Below, piece by piece: positions 34,000 through 44,027 of a stretch of DNA of 64,000 nucleotides (the stretch's first letter is position 1; every line of letters begins with the position of its first letter). Position numbers and translations under genes: made by a program. Source of the stretch: Cervus elaphus (lineage: Eukaryota; Chordata; Mammalia; Artiodactyla; Cervidae); contig NC_057818.1 in the NCBI RefSeq assembly GCF_910594005.1, forward strand, positions 60,090,001 through 60,154,000. The letters run 5' to 3'. The notes beneath the pieces are model-generated. The model was given only the letters and a program-made list of their open reading frames with translations, ran no database searches and had not been told where the DNA came from.

Positions 34000-35842
34000 C
34001 CTGTCCATCACCAGCTCACGGAGTTTACCCAAACTCATGTCCATTGAGTCGGTGATGCCATCCAACCATCTCATCTGTCGTCCCCTTCTCCTTCCGACTT
34101 CAATCTTTCCCAGCATCAGGGTCTTTTCCAATGAGTCAGCTCTTCACAACAGGTGGCCAAAGTATTGGAATTTCAGGTTGAACATCAGTCCTTCCAATGA
34201 GTATTCAGGACTGATTTCCTTTAGGATGGACTGGTTGGATCTCCTTGCAGGCCAAGGGACTCTCAAGAGTCTTCTACAACACCACAGTTCAAAAGCATCA
34301 ATACTTCTGTGCTCAGCTTTCTTTATAGTCCAACTCTCACATAAATACATGACTACTGGAAAAATCATAGCCTCGACTAGATGGATCTTTGTGGACAAAG
34401 TCATGTGTCTGCTTTTAAATATGCTGTCTAGGTTGGTCATAAATTTCCTTCCAAGGACTAAGTGTCTTTTAATTTCATGGCTGCAATCACCATCTGCAGT
34501 GAATTTGGAGACCCCAGAATACAGTCTGACACTGTTTACACTGTTTCCCCATCTAGTTGCCACGTAGTGATGGAATCAGATGCCATGATCTGAGTTTTCT
34601 GAATGTTGAGCTTTAAGCCAACTTCTCCACTCTCTTCTTTCACTTTCCTTAAGAGACTCATTAGTTCTTCTTCACCTTCTGCCATAAGGGTGGTGCCATC
34701 TGCATATCTCAGGTTATTGATATTTCTCCCAGCAATCTTGAGTTCAGCTTGTGCTACTTGCAGCCCAGCACTTCTCATGAGGTACTCTGCATATAAGTTA
34801 AATAAGCAGGGTGACAATACACAGCCTTGATGTATTCCTTTTCCTATTTGGGAACAGTCTGTTGTTTCATATCCAGTTCTAACTGTTGCTTCCTGACCTG
34901 CATACAGGTTTCTCAAGAAGCAGATCAGGTGATCTGGTATTCCCATCTCTTTCAGAATTTCCCACAGTTTATTGTGATCCACACAGTCAATGGCTTTGGC
35001 ACAGTCAATAAGGCAGAGATAGATGTGTTTCTGGAACTCTCTTGCTTTTTCGATGATCCAGAGGATGTTGGTATTTGATCACTCATTCCTCTGCCTTTTC
35101 TAAAACCAGTTGAACATCTGGAAGTTCACAGTTCATGTGTTGCTGAAGCCTGACTTGGAGAATATTGAGCATTCTTTACTAGCGTGTGAGGTGAGTGCAA
35201 TTGTGCAGTAGCTTGAGCATTTTCTGGCATTGCCTTTCTTTGGTGCTGGAATGAACATGGACCTTTTCCAGTCCTGTGGCCATTGCTGAATTTGCCGAAA
35301 TTGCTAACATATTGAGTGCAGCACTTTCTCAGCATCATCTTTTAGGAGTTGACACAGTTCAACTGGAATTCCATCACCTCCACTAACGTTGTTCGTAGTG
35401 ATCATTCCTAAGGCCCACTTGACTCCACATTCCAGGATGTCTGGCTCTAGGTGAGTGTGAGTGATCACACCATCATGATTATCTCAGTCATCAAGGTTTC
35501 TTTGGTACAGTTCTTTTGTGTACTCTTGCCACCTCTTCTTAATATCTTCTGATTCTGTTAGGTCCATACCATTTCCGTCCTTTATTGAGCCCATCTTTGC
35601 ATGAAGTGTTCCCTTGGTATCTCTAATTTTCTTGAAGTGATCTCTAGTCTTTTCCATTCTATTGTTTTCCTGTATTTTTTGTATTGATTGCTAAGGTAGC
35701 TTTTCTTATCTCTCCTGCCTATTCTTTGGAACCCTGCATCCAGATGGGTATATCTTTCCTTTTCTCCTTTGCTTTTTGCATCTCTTCTTTTCATAGCTAT
35801 TTCTAAGGCCTCCTCAGACAGCCATTTTGCTTCTTTTCATTG
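34000..35842 (-). mobile_element. BovB, antisense, remainder (right of provirus)
   Basis: Continues the BovB begun at 20,705, starting with the duplicated CCTGTC. Minus-strand RT pieces are readable at 34,536-34,982 (the catalytic box region reads LRYADGTTLMAE, so one Asp is replaced by Gly) and at 34,144-34,563. It is 5'-truncated near 35,842. Copy B equivalent: 62,456 to the window end. Confidence 0.93.
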
Positions 35843-36107
35843 AAGATTGTCTATTTCCTCCTAATTCAGTCTTTAAAGACTGTTTCTAGAAATTTGGTCA
35901 GTTAAGTGGGTTTGGTTTTTTTCTTTAGATTTTTCTCACACATTTGAAGTAGGCCTGTATTGATATAAAGTTTTCTCTTCAAACTGTGTTTACTGTGTTC
36001 CATCAGTTTTGGAAAGTTGTGTTTTTGTTCTAATTTGTCTTCCAGTAATTTCTGATTTACTCTTGATTTCTCTTTTGAACCAATCAGATTTTAGTAGTGT
36101 GTTGTTT
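35843..36107 (-). mobile_element. Old L1, antisense, 5' piece (continues 19,325-20,704)
   Basis: Antisense L1 ORF2 sequence resuming after the BovB: ATTGTCTATTTCCTCCTAAT, then AGTAGGCCTGTATTGATATA, then TAGTGTGTTGTTTAGTCTC. It is in the right order to be the rest of the L1 at 19,325-20,704, with some internal loss. Confidence 0.72.
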
Positions 36108-37384
36108 AGTCTCTCTCTGTCTCTTTGCAGATTTATATCTGAGAAAAGTCTCCTGCCAGAAACATAGTGAAGGAGCTCGTTTTTTGTTTTGAATCCAGTT
36201 AGGTTCTGGAACAGAAACCCTGTGGGTCGGGCCCAAGGTGAATGTCTTTCTTCTAAGTGTGTGTTTTTCCTCTCCGCACAGTGGGTCCATTTCCCCAGAG
36301 GAAGAATACCTATGAATCAATTGGGAACCAAGGGCAGACAGGGGTCTGATGCTCCGTCTATGTAGGTGCCAATGGCTGTGCTGTTGCAGCCTCAAGTGTA
36401 AGTTCCCATTGTCCTTCTCAGTTGAAGACTGCTCCCTGTCTTTGCAGACCCCACCTTGTTATGGAGCTACTCTTTATAGCTTGCTCTTTACAGAAGCTCA
36501 CCTGATCCTAAGGGTTGGTTGAGAAGTGAGCTGTTACCGAACACCTCTGTCCCAGAACCAGGTTGCTCTGTGTCCCTAGGTGAAGTTTTCTCTCTGGGTG
36601 TAGGTGCTCTAGATCCAGTGCAGGGATATGACAGGGACTGAGTTGGGCAGAAGCATTCGCTGTGTTCAGGCTGGGGCACATCAGTAGGTGGTAGGTGGTC
36701 CTAGGAAACTCTGCAGCCACGAGAGCAGACCTATCTGTCTTATCTGGGCAGCAGGTCCCCTGTGTCTCTAAACTTTCCCCATCCTCTATCACTCCTGCAC
36801 TGTTGCGAAGCTACTCAGGATAGGCAGTTCTTTGCATGTGATTTCAGGTAATGAGCTGTAGTGAACGAGCTGTCATATGATCTCCGGGCTGCTTCTGGGG
36901 GGTTTCTTGAATCAACAGCAACAGTGGCTGCCACTGCTCCACCCAGGCTCTGCCCTGGCTGTCGGTTACCTCTGTGTCCCTCCATCAACTCTTCCCACAT
37001 AGTGGCTTTTGCAGATACAGTGCCATGGAGGGAGGAGGACTGGTGTGTTCATTCCACTGGGTCTGGGCTGTGTGGTGAGTTGGTTGTGGGAAAACAACAG
37101 CTACTTGACTAGACCTCTGTTTTCCCTGCCTCATGGGCTAGGCAATGTGTGCTCCTCATGAGCATAGTCCTGCCTTTTTATAGCCCTTCTTCTCATCCTA
37201 GCACTTCTTCCACCAGACAAAGTGGCTTGTATCAAACACACAGGAATCTAGGACTGGGGTACCCAATCTGTGGCTCAAAGAACTCACTCACCAGGGTATC
37301 CATTTTTCTGAGATGTCAGTCATGGGTTCAGCTCCTAGCTTGAATGCTCACAGATAGATCATATTTTGGAACACAAAACAAATC
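36108..37384. other. Unclassified G+C-richer segment between copies
   Basis: About 1.3 kb, visibly richer in G and C than its surroundings. It opens with a pyrimidine-rich run ending CTCTTTGCAG. Reading frames are short on both strands (for example 36,084-36,395 minus, 36,861-37,112 plus) and match nothing I recognise. No TSD or terminal repeat was found. It could be an old LTR, an L1 5' UTR or single-copy DNA. It occurs once in the window. Confidence 0.4.
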
Positions 37385-37671
37385 TCAACAAATTTAAGTA
37401 GAAATCACGTATAACCTATATTCCACTCACAATGGTACAAAATGAAGAAGCCATCTTTGAGACAAGCACTAGAAAAGTGAGAGGGGAGTTTACAGCAATA
37501 CAGGCCCACCTACGGAAAGATAGGAAATCTCGAATAACATTCTCGCCATACACCTAAAGAAACTGGAGAAGAGGAACAAACAAAGCCCAGAGTTAGGAAT
37601 GAAGGAAATGATAAAATCAGTGTGGAAATAAATAAAGGAGAGACTAAAAAGACAGTAGAAAAGATCAATCA

Positions 37672-37833
37672 GTGACTTCCCTGGTGTTCCAGTAGCTAAG
37701 ACTCCAAGCTCCCAATGCAGGGGCCCTGGGTTTGATCCGTGGTCCAGGATCCTGATAGTACATGTGACAACTAAGACTTCACATGCTGAAACTAAAGATA
37801 CCGAGAGCCACAACTAAGACATAGTGCACCCAG

Positions 37834-37838
<5 letters not shown>
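37672..37838 (+). mobile_element. CHR-type tRNA-derived SINE, sense
   Basis: GACTTCCCTGGTGTTCCAGT, CAATGCAGGGGCCCTGGGTT and a tail rich in CAACTAAGA, ending in (TA)n. Typical cetartiodactyl CHR-family order. Confidence 0.8.

Positions 37839-37866
<28 letters not shown>
37838..37866. repeat. (TA)n microsatellite
   Basis: About 28 bases of pure TA, the tail of the preceding SINE. Confidence 0.95.
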
Positions 37867-37868
<2 letters not shown>

Positions 37869-37887
37869 AATAATTTTAAAAAATATT

Positions 37888-38010
37888 TTGGAGAAAGAAC
37901 TGGCAACCCACTCCAGTATTCTTGCCTAGAGAATCCTGTGGATGAAGGAGCCTGGTGGGCTGCTATCCATGAGGTCGCACAGAGTTGCACACGACTGAAG
38001 CAACTTAGAA
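37888..38010 (+). mobile_element. Bov-A SINE half, sense
   Basis: Bov-A 3' half: ACTGGCAACCCACTCCAGTA, TTGCCTAGAGAATCC, GAGCCTGGTGGGCTGC and ACACGACTGAAGCAACTTAG. Confidence 0.88.
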
Positions 38011-38097
38011 TCTTTTTAAAAGACAAATCAAACTAAAAACTGGTTCTTTGAAAAGGGAAACAACATTGAGAAACCTTTAATTAGACTCACTTTAAGA

Positions 38098-38115
38098 AAA
38101 GAGAGAGAGAGAGAA
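38098..38115. repeat. (GA)n short repeat
   Basis: About eight GA units within the old L1. Confidence 0.9.
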
Positions 38116-38743
38116 GGCTCTGATCAATCAATTATGAATCAAGAAGGAAAAGAGCGATAATTACACAACAGTACAAAGAATTATGACAATATTGTGAACA
38201 TCTATCTATGCCAACAAACTTGGATAGACCAGAAGAAATTGACCAGTTTTTAGAATAATGCAACCTTCCAAGATTGAATCATGAAGTAGAAAACCTGACT
38301 AGACTGATCACTCGTCCAGTGCTTGAAACAGTAATAGAAAACTTCCCCAAACAAAGTTCAGGACCAGATTGCTTCACAGGTGAATTCTACCAAACATTCA
38401 AGGAGTTAATACTTATGGTTCCCAAGTACTTCCAAAAAAAAAAAAAAAAAAAAACTGAAGAGTAAAGAATGCTTCTTACCTCATTTTATGAGGCCAACAT
38501 CACTCTGATACCAAAAGCCCAAAATGGCAATATTTATGAAGAAATTTACAGGCCAGAATCTCTCATAAACATAGATGCAAGAAACCTCACAAAATATTAG
38601 AAAATTGCATGCAATAATACATTGAAAGACTCCTATGGGCCCAAATTCAGCTTGGTAACACCTAGTTGTAGGAAGGAGGAGCTGGAAATGAGGACGTGGC
38701 AGAGGACCCATTCATGAATTCCACAATTTGTCATCTAATCATA

Positions 38744-39074
38744 GCTTCCCTCATAGCTCACCTGATAAAGAATCCACCTGCAATGCAGGAAATCCCAGTA
38801 TAGTTCCTGGGTCAGGAAGATCAACTGGAGAAGAGAGAGGCTACTCACTCCAGGACTGTTGGGCTTCCCTGGTGACCCAGATGGTAAAGAATTTGCCTGC
38901 AATGCAGGAGACCTGGGTTCAATCCCTGGATTGGGGAGATCCCCTGGAGAAGGGAACGCCTACCCAATCCAGTATTCTGGCCTGGAGAATTCCATGGAGA
39001 GAGGAGCCTGGCAATCTACAGTCCATGGGGTCTCAAAGAGTTGGCTATGACTGGGTGACTTTCACTTCACTTCA
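38744..39074 (+). mobile_element. Bov-A2-type SINE dimer, copy B
   Basis: Counterpart of 6,653-6,985. The second monomer is close to consensus (GCTTCCCTGGTGACCCAGAT, CCTGCAATGCAGGAGACCTG). Confidence 0.9.
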
Positions 39075-39077
39075 TAT

Positions 39078-39828
39078 CTGACACATTCAGTTTTTTAAAA
39101 TTTATTTTACTGATATATAGTGTTGACTTACAGTATGGTGTCAATGTCTGCTGTACTGCAACTTGATTTAGTGATGTTCTTTTTCATATTCTTTCCCACC
39201 ATGGCTTATCACAAGATAGTAACTATAGTTCCATGTGCTCTGCAGTAGGACATTGTTCTTGATACATTCTGTGTTTAACAGTTTTCATCTACTAATCTCA
39301 AACTCCCAATGCATCCTTCCCCCACCTTCCCCCTTGTGAATCACAATTTTGTTTTCTGTCTGTGAGTCTGTTTTTTTTCATAGATAAGTTCATGTGTGTC
39401 ATGTTTTTGCTCACTGAGTTGCTTCAGTCATATCCAACTCTTCAGACTGCAGCCTACCAGATTTCTCCGTCCATGAGGATTCTCCAGGCAAAAATACTGG
39501 AGTGCGTTGCCATGCACTACACAGGGAATCTTCCTGACCCAAGTAGTGGATCAAACTTGGATGGAACCCACGTCTCTTTATGTCTCCTTCATTGGCAGGA
39601 GGGTTATTTACCACTCTACCACCTGGGAAACCTCAGTATTTTAGTTTCCATATATGAATGATACCACATGGTATTTGTCATTCTCTTTCTGGCTTAATCC
39701 CCTTAGTATGATCCTCTCGAACTCTATCCATGTTGCTGCAAATGGCATTATTTCATTCTTTTCATGGCTGAGTTGTATTCCATTGTACACATACATCACA
39801 TAGTATTTAATCAGTCAGGGTTACTTTC
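39078..39828 (-). mobile_element. Old L1 3' end, antisense, copy B
   Basis: Counterpart of 6,990-7,735 with the same SINE inside. Confidence 0.7.
39411..39630 (-). mobile_element. Bov-A-type SINE, antisense, copy B
   Basis: Counterpart of 7,322-7,541. Confidence 0.87.
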
Positions 39829-40152
39829 TAATTTCGGCTCAGGGGAAAAATATCTTGCTTTTTAAAAATACCCTCAAAATTGTTTTAGAAGTAATGGAGG
39901 AAAGATAAAATTTTGAGGAAACAACACTCAACAGCATTCTCCCTCTTCCTTCACAATATCAGCCATAGGATGTGGACACACCGGGTCAGGAAGGACAGGC
40001 TGTTTACAGGTGTCCAGTGATGTAGGTGTTTGGGAGTGATGTCAGTGCATCATGTTCAAAGTCCACTGTGTTATTCAATATTTCCTATACCTCAAAGAAT
40101 TTTTGTGCCTCTCTACTGATATGATGAAAACACATTTATATGTTCTGTTATT
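39829..40152. other. Non-repeat intergenic stretch, copy B
   Basis: Counterpart of 7,736-8,102. No gene seen. Confidence 0.55.
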
Positions 40153-40170
40153 CCTGAAATATTCCATTTT

Positions 40171-42508
40171 ATTTATTTATTTATTTTTCTCATTCTTTTT
40201 TTTTTTTTTTTCATTTATTTTTATTAGTTGGAGGCTAATTACTTTACAATATTGAAGTGGGTTTTGTCATACATTGACATAAATCAGCCATGGAGTTACA
40301 TGTATTCCCCATCTAGATCCCCCCTCCCACCTCCCTCTCCACCCGATACCTTTGGGTCTTCCCAGTGCACCAGGCCCGAGTACTTGTCTCATGCATTCAA
40401 CCTGGGCTGGTGATCTGTTTCACTATAGATAATATACATGTTTCAATGCTGTTCTCTCGAAACATCCCACCCTCGCTTTCTCCCACAGAGTCCAAAAGTC
40501 TGTTCTATACATCTGTGTCTCTTTTTCTGTTTTGCATATAGAGTTATCATTACCGTCTTTCCAAATTCCATATATATGTGTTAGTATGCTGTAATGTTCT
40601 TTATCTTTCTGGCTTACTTCACTCTGTATAATGGGCTCCAGTTTCATCCATCTCATGAGAACTGATTCAAATGAATTCTTTTTAATGGGTGAGTAATATT
40701 CCATGGTGTATATATACCAAAGCTTCCTTATCCATTCATCTGCTGATGGGCATCTAGGTTGCTTCCATGTCCTGGCTATTATAAACAGTGCTGCAATGAA
40801 CACTGGGGTGCACCTGTCTCTTTCAGATATGGTTTCCTCGGTGTGTATGCTCAGAAGTGGGATTGCTGAGTCATATGGCAGTTCTATTTCCAGTTTTTTA
40901 AGAAATCTCCACACTGTTTTCCATAGTGGCTGTACTAGTTTGCATTCCCACCAACAGTGTAAGAGGGTTCCCTTTTCTCCACACGCTCTCCAGCATTTAT
41001 TGCTTGTAGACATTTGGATAGCAGCCATCCTGACTGGCCTGTAATGGTACCTCATTGTGGTTTTGATTTGCATTTCTCTGATAATGAGTGATGTTGAGCA
41101 TCTTTTCATGTGTTTGTTAGCCATCTGTATGTCTTCTTTGGAGAAATGTCTGTTTAGTTCTTTGGTCCACTTTTTGAATGGGTCATTTATTTTTCTGGAA
41201 TTGAGCTTCAGGAGTTGCTTGTATATTTTTGAGATTAATCCTTTGTCTGTTGCTTCATTTTCTATTATTTTCTCCCAATCTGAGGGCTGTCTTTTCACCT
41301 TGCTTATAGTTTTCTTTGTTGTGCAAAAGCTTTTAAGTTTCATTAGGTCCCATTTGTTTGTTTTTGCTTTTATTTCCAATATTCTGGGAGGTGTGTCATA
41401 GAGGATCCTGCTGTGATTCATGTCGGAGAGTGTTTTGCCTATGTTCTCCTTTAGGACTTTTATAGTTTCTGGTCTTACATTTAGACCTTTAATCCATTTT
41501 GAGTTTATTTTTGCGTATGGTGTTAGAAAGTGTTCTAGTTTCCTTCTTTTACAAGTGGTTGACCAGTTTTCCCTGCAAAACTTGTTAAAGAGGTTGTCTT
41601 TTTTCCATTGTATACCTTTGCCTCCTTTGTCGAAGATAAGGTGTCCTTAGGTACATGGCTTTATCTCTGGGCTTTCTATTCTGTTCCATTGATCTATATT
41701 TCTGTCTTTGTGCCAGTACCATACTTTCTTGATGACTGTGGCTTTGTAGTAGAGTCTGAAGTCAGGCAGGTTGATTCCTCCAGTTCCATTCGTCTTTCTC
41801 AAGATTACTTTGGCTATTCGAGGTTTTTTGTATTTCCATACAAATTGTGAAATTATTTGTTCTAGTTCTGTAAAAAATACCGTTGGTAGTGATAGGGTAG
41901 TATCACTTTGGGTACTTTATGCTTTGGGTAGTATAGCCATTTTGACAATATTGATTCTTCCAATCCATGAATACGGTATGTTTCTAAAACTGTTTGTGTC
42001 CTCTTTGATTTCTTTCATCAGTGTTTTATAATTTTCTATGTATAGGTCTTTTGTTTCTTTAGATAGATATACTCCTAAGTATTTTATTCTTTTTGTTGCA
42101 ATGGTGAATGGTATTGTTTCCTTAATTTCCCTTTCTGTTTTCTCATTGTTAGTGTATAGGAATGCAAGGGGTTTCTGTGTGTTAATTTTTTACCCTGCAA
42201 ATTTACTATATTCTTTGATTAGCTCTAGTAATTTTCTGGTAGAGTCTTTAGGGTTTTCTATGTAGAGGATCATGTCATCTGCAAACAGTGAGAGTTTCAC
42301 TTCTTCTTTTCCTATCTGGATTCCTTTTACTTCTTTTTCTGCTCTGATTGCTGTGGCCAAAACTTCCAAAACTATGTGGAAGAGTAGTGGTGAGAATGGG
42401 CACCCTGGTCTCGTTCCTGATTTCAGGTGAAATGCTTTCAATTTTTCACCATTGAGGGTAATGCTTGCTGTGGGTTTGTCATATATAGCTTTTATTATGT
42501 TGAGGTAT
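40171..42508 (-). mobile_element. L1-BT-like LINE, antisense, 2.3 kb (copy-B-specific)
   Basis: Minus-strand L1 with a T-rich start at the left, the 3' UTR, the ORF2 C-terminal block readable 41,421-40,423, and a 5' truncation inside the RT at about 42,508. The RT catalytic box is FADD (about 42,280). The flanks resemble an imperfect target duplication around CCATTT (40,153-40,170 and 42,507-42,523). The copy-A site near 8,081 is empty, so it postdates the duplication. Confidence 0.93.
40423..41421 (-). pseudogene. L1 ORF2 C-terminal fragment
   Basis: A 332-residue open stretch of the ORF2 C-terminal region, with RHFSKEDIQMANKHMKRCST, the cysteine-containing KCWRACGEKGTLLHCWWECK and WIRKLWYIYTMEYY. 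It runs on past the usual stop. Upstream RT sequence is in other frames (42,573-42,190), so no complete protein is made. Confidence 0.9.
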
Positions 42509-42569
42509 TGAAACAAACCATTTAAAATGCAGATATACACATCTTTAAACCCTTTAAGCTTTACTGTAA

Positions 42570-43755
42570 CCAATTCAACAGTATGTGAACCGTGAACTTC
42601 CAGAGGTTCAAGCTGGAATTAGAAAAGGCAGAGGAATGAGAGATCAAATTGCCAATATCCACTGGATCATCGAGAAAGAAAGAGAGTTCCAGAAATATCT
42701 ATTTCTGCTTTATTGACTATGCCAAAACCTTTGACTGTGTGAATCACAATCAACTGTGGAAAATTGTTAAAGAATGGGAATACCAGACCACTTGACCTGT
42801 CCCCTGAGAAATCTGTATGCAGGCCAAGAAGAAACAGTGAGAACTGGACATGGAACAACAGACTGGTTCCAAATCGAGTAAGGAGTATGCCAAGGTTGTT
42901 TATTGTCACCCTGCTTATTTAACTTAAATGCAGAGCATATCAGGAGAAATGCTGGGGTCAATGAAGCACAAGCTGGAATCAAGGTTACAGGGAGAAATAT
43001 GAATAACCTCAGAGATGTAGATGACACCAGCCTTATGGCAGAAAACGGAGAAGAACTAAAGAGCCTCTTGATGAAAGTGAAAGAGGAGAGTGAAAAAGTT
43101 GGCTTAAAACTCAAAATTTAGAAAACGAAGATCATGGCATCTGGTCCCATTACTTTATGGCAAAGAGATGGGGAAACAATCGAAACAGTGAGAGACTTTA
43201 TTTTGGGGGGCTCAAAAATCACTGAAGTTAGTGACTGCAGCCATGAAATTAAGAGACGCTTGCTCCTTGGAAATAAAGTTATGACCAACATAGACAGCAT
43301 ATTAAAAAGCAGAGACATTACTTTGCCAACAAAGTCCGTCTAGTCAAGGCTATGCTTTTTCTCGTAGTCATGTATGGATGTGAGAGTTTGACTGTAAAAA
43401 AAAGCTGAACACTGAATAATTGATGCTTCTGAGCTGTGGTGTTGAAGAAAACTCTTGAGACTCCCTTAGACTGCAAGGAGACCCAACTAGTCCATCCTAA
43501 GGCAAATCCATCCTGAATATTCATTTGAAGAACTGATGCTGGCTGAAAGCCCAATATTTGGCCCATGATGAGAAGAACTGACTCATTTGAAAAGACCATT
43601 ATGGTGGGAAGGATTGAAGGTAGGAAGAGAAGGGGATGACACAGGTTGATGGCATCACCAACTCTATGGACATCAGTTTGAGTAAGCTCCAGGTGTTGGT
43701 GATGGACAGGTATGTCTGCCATGATGCAATACATTGGGTCACAAGGAGTCGGACA
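42570..43755 (+). mobile_element. BovB 3' 1.2 kb, sense, copy B
   Basis: Counterpart of 10,424-11,625. The RT box region reads LRDVDDTSLMAE, which keeps two Asp but has lost the Tyr-Ala context. Inverted partner of the BovB at 44,028-46,999. Confidence 0.92.
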
Positions 43756-44027
43756 AAAGATAAGACCACTAAAATTTGTGAAGGCATATCCCCTTATACT
43801 AGCTTGTTCCTCATAACAAACTATCACAGGAGGTAAAGACTGCTCATAGTGTTTAAAACATATTGATAATTATATAAATAATAAACAGTTCTCCTCTCAT
43901 GGATGTGACATCATCTGGGTAGTCATGTTATACTACATGGCAAGTGGATTTTTCAGGTCCATTATGTTTACTAATGAGTTGATTCAAGACAGGGAAATTC
44001 CCCCAATTGTCTATGGGCTAAGTGTAA
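43756..44027. other. Spacer between inverted BovB elements, copy B
   Basis: Counterpart of 11,626-11,893. Nothing recognised. Confidence 0.6.

Larger units (their letters stand above)
1775..35530 (+). repeat. Segmental duplication, copy A
   Basis: Direct-repeat partner of 38,258-64,000. The same ordered set of elements occurs in both: old L1, Bov-A dimer, BovB pair, V1R gene, antisense L1s, BovB split by a provirus. The V1R coding regions differ at about 47 of 942 bases. The last stretch that can be compared is near 35,530, because copy B runs off the window there. The true edges are not visible: the left edge of A is hidden by the L1 at 1-1,774 or lies upstream, and the sequence between 35,530 and 38,258 could belong to either unit. 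Confidence 0.93.
37385..38610 (+). mobile_element. Old L1 ORF2 fragment, sense, with SINE insertions
   Basis: Diverged sense L1 ORF2: GEFTAIQAHLRK-type sequence near 37,480-37,540, then after SINE insertions SSGPDCFTGEFYQTFKE at about 38,350-38,410, then FYEANITLIP-type sequence to about 38,610. The part from 38,258 on is the copy-B counterpart of 1,775-1,946 plus 6,349-6,555. A pure A-run at about 38,437-38,456 is longer than in A. Confidence 0.8.

Noticed and set aside
36084..37112. Short open frames in the unclassified 36-37 kb segment
   Set aside because: All are about 60-105 codons on both strands, overlapping, with no recognisable motif or second copy to test conservation.
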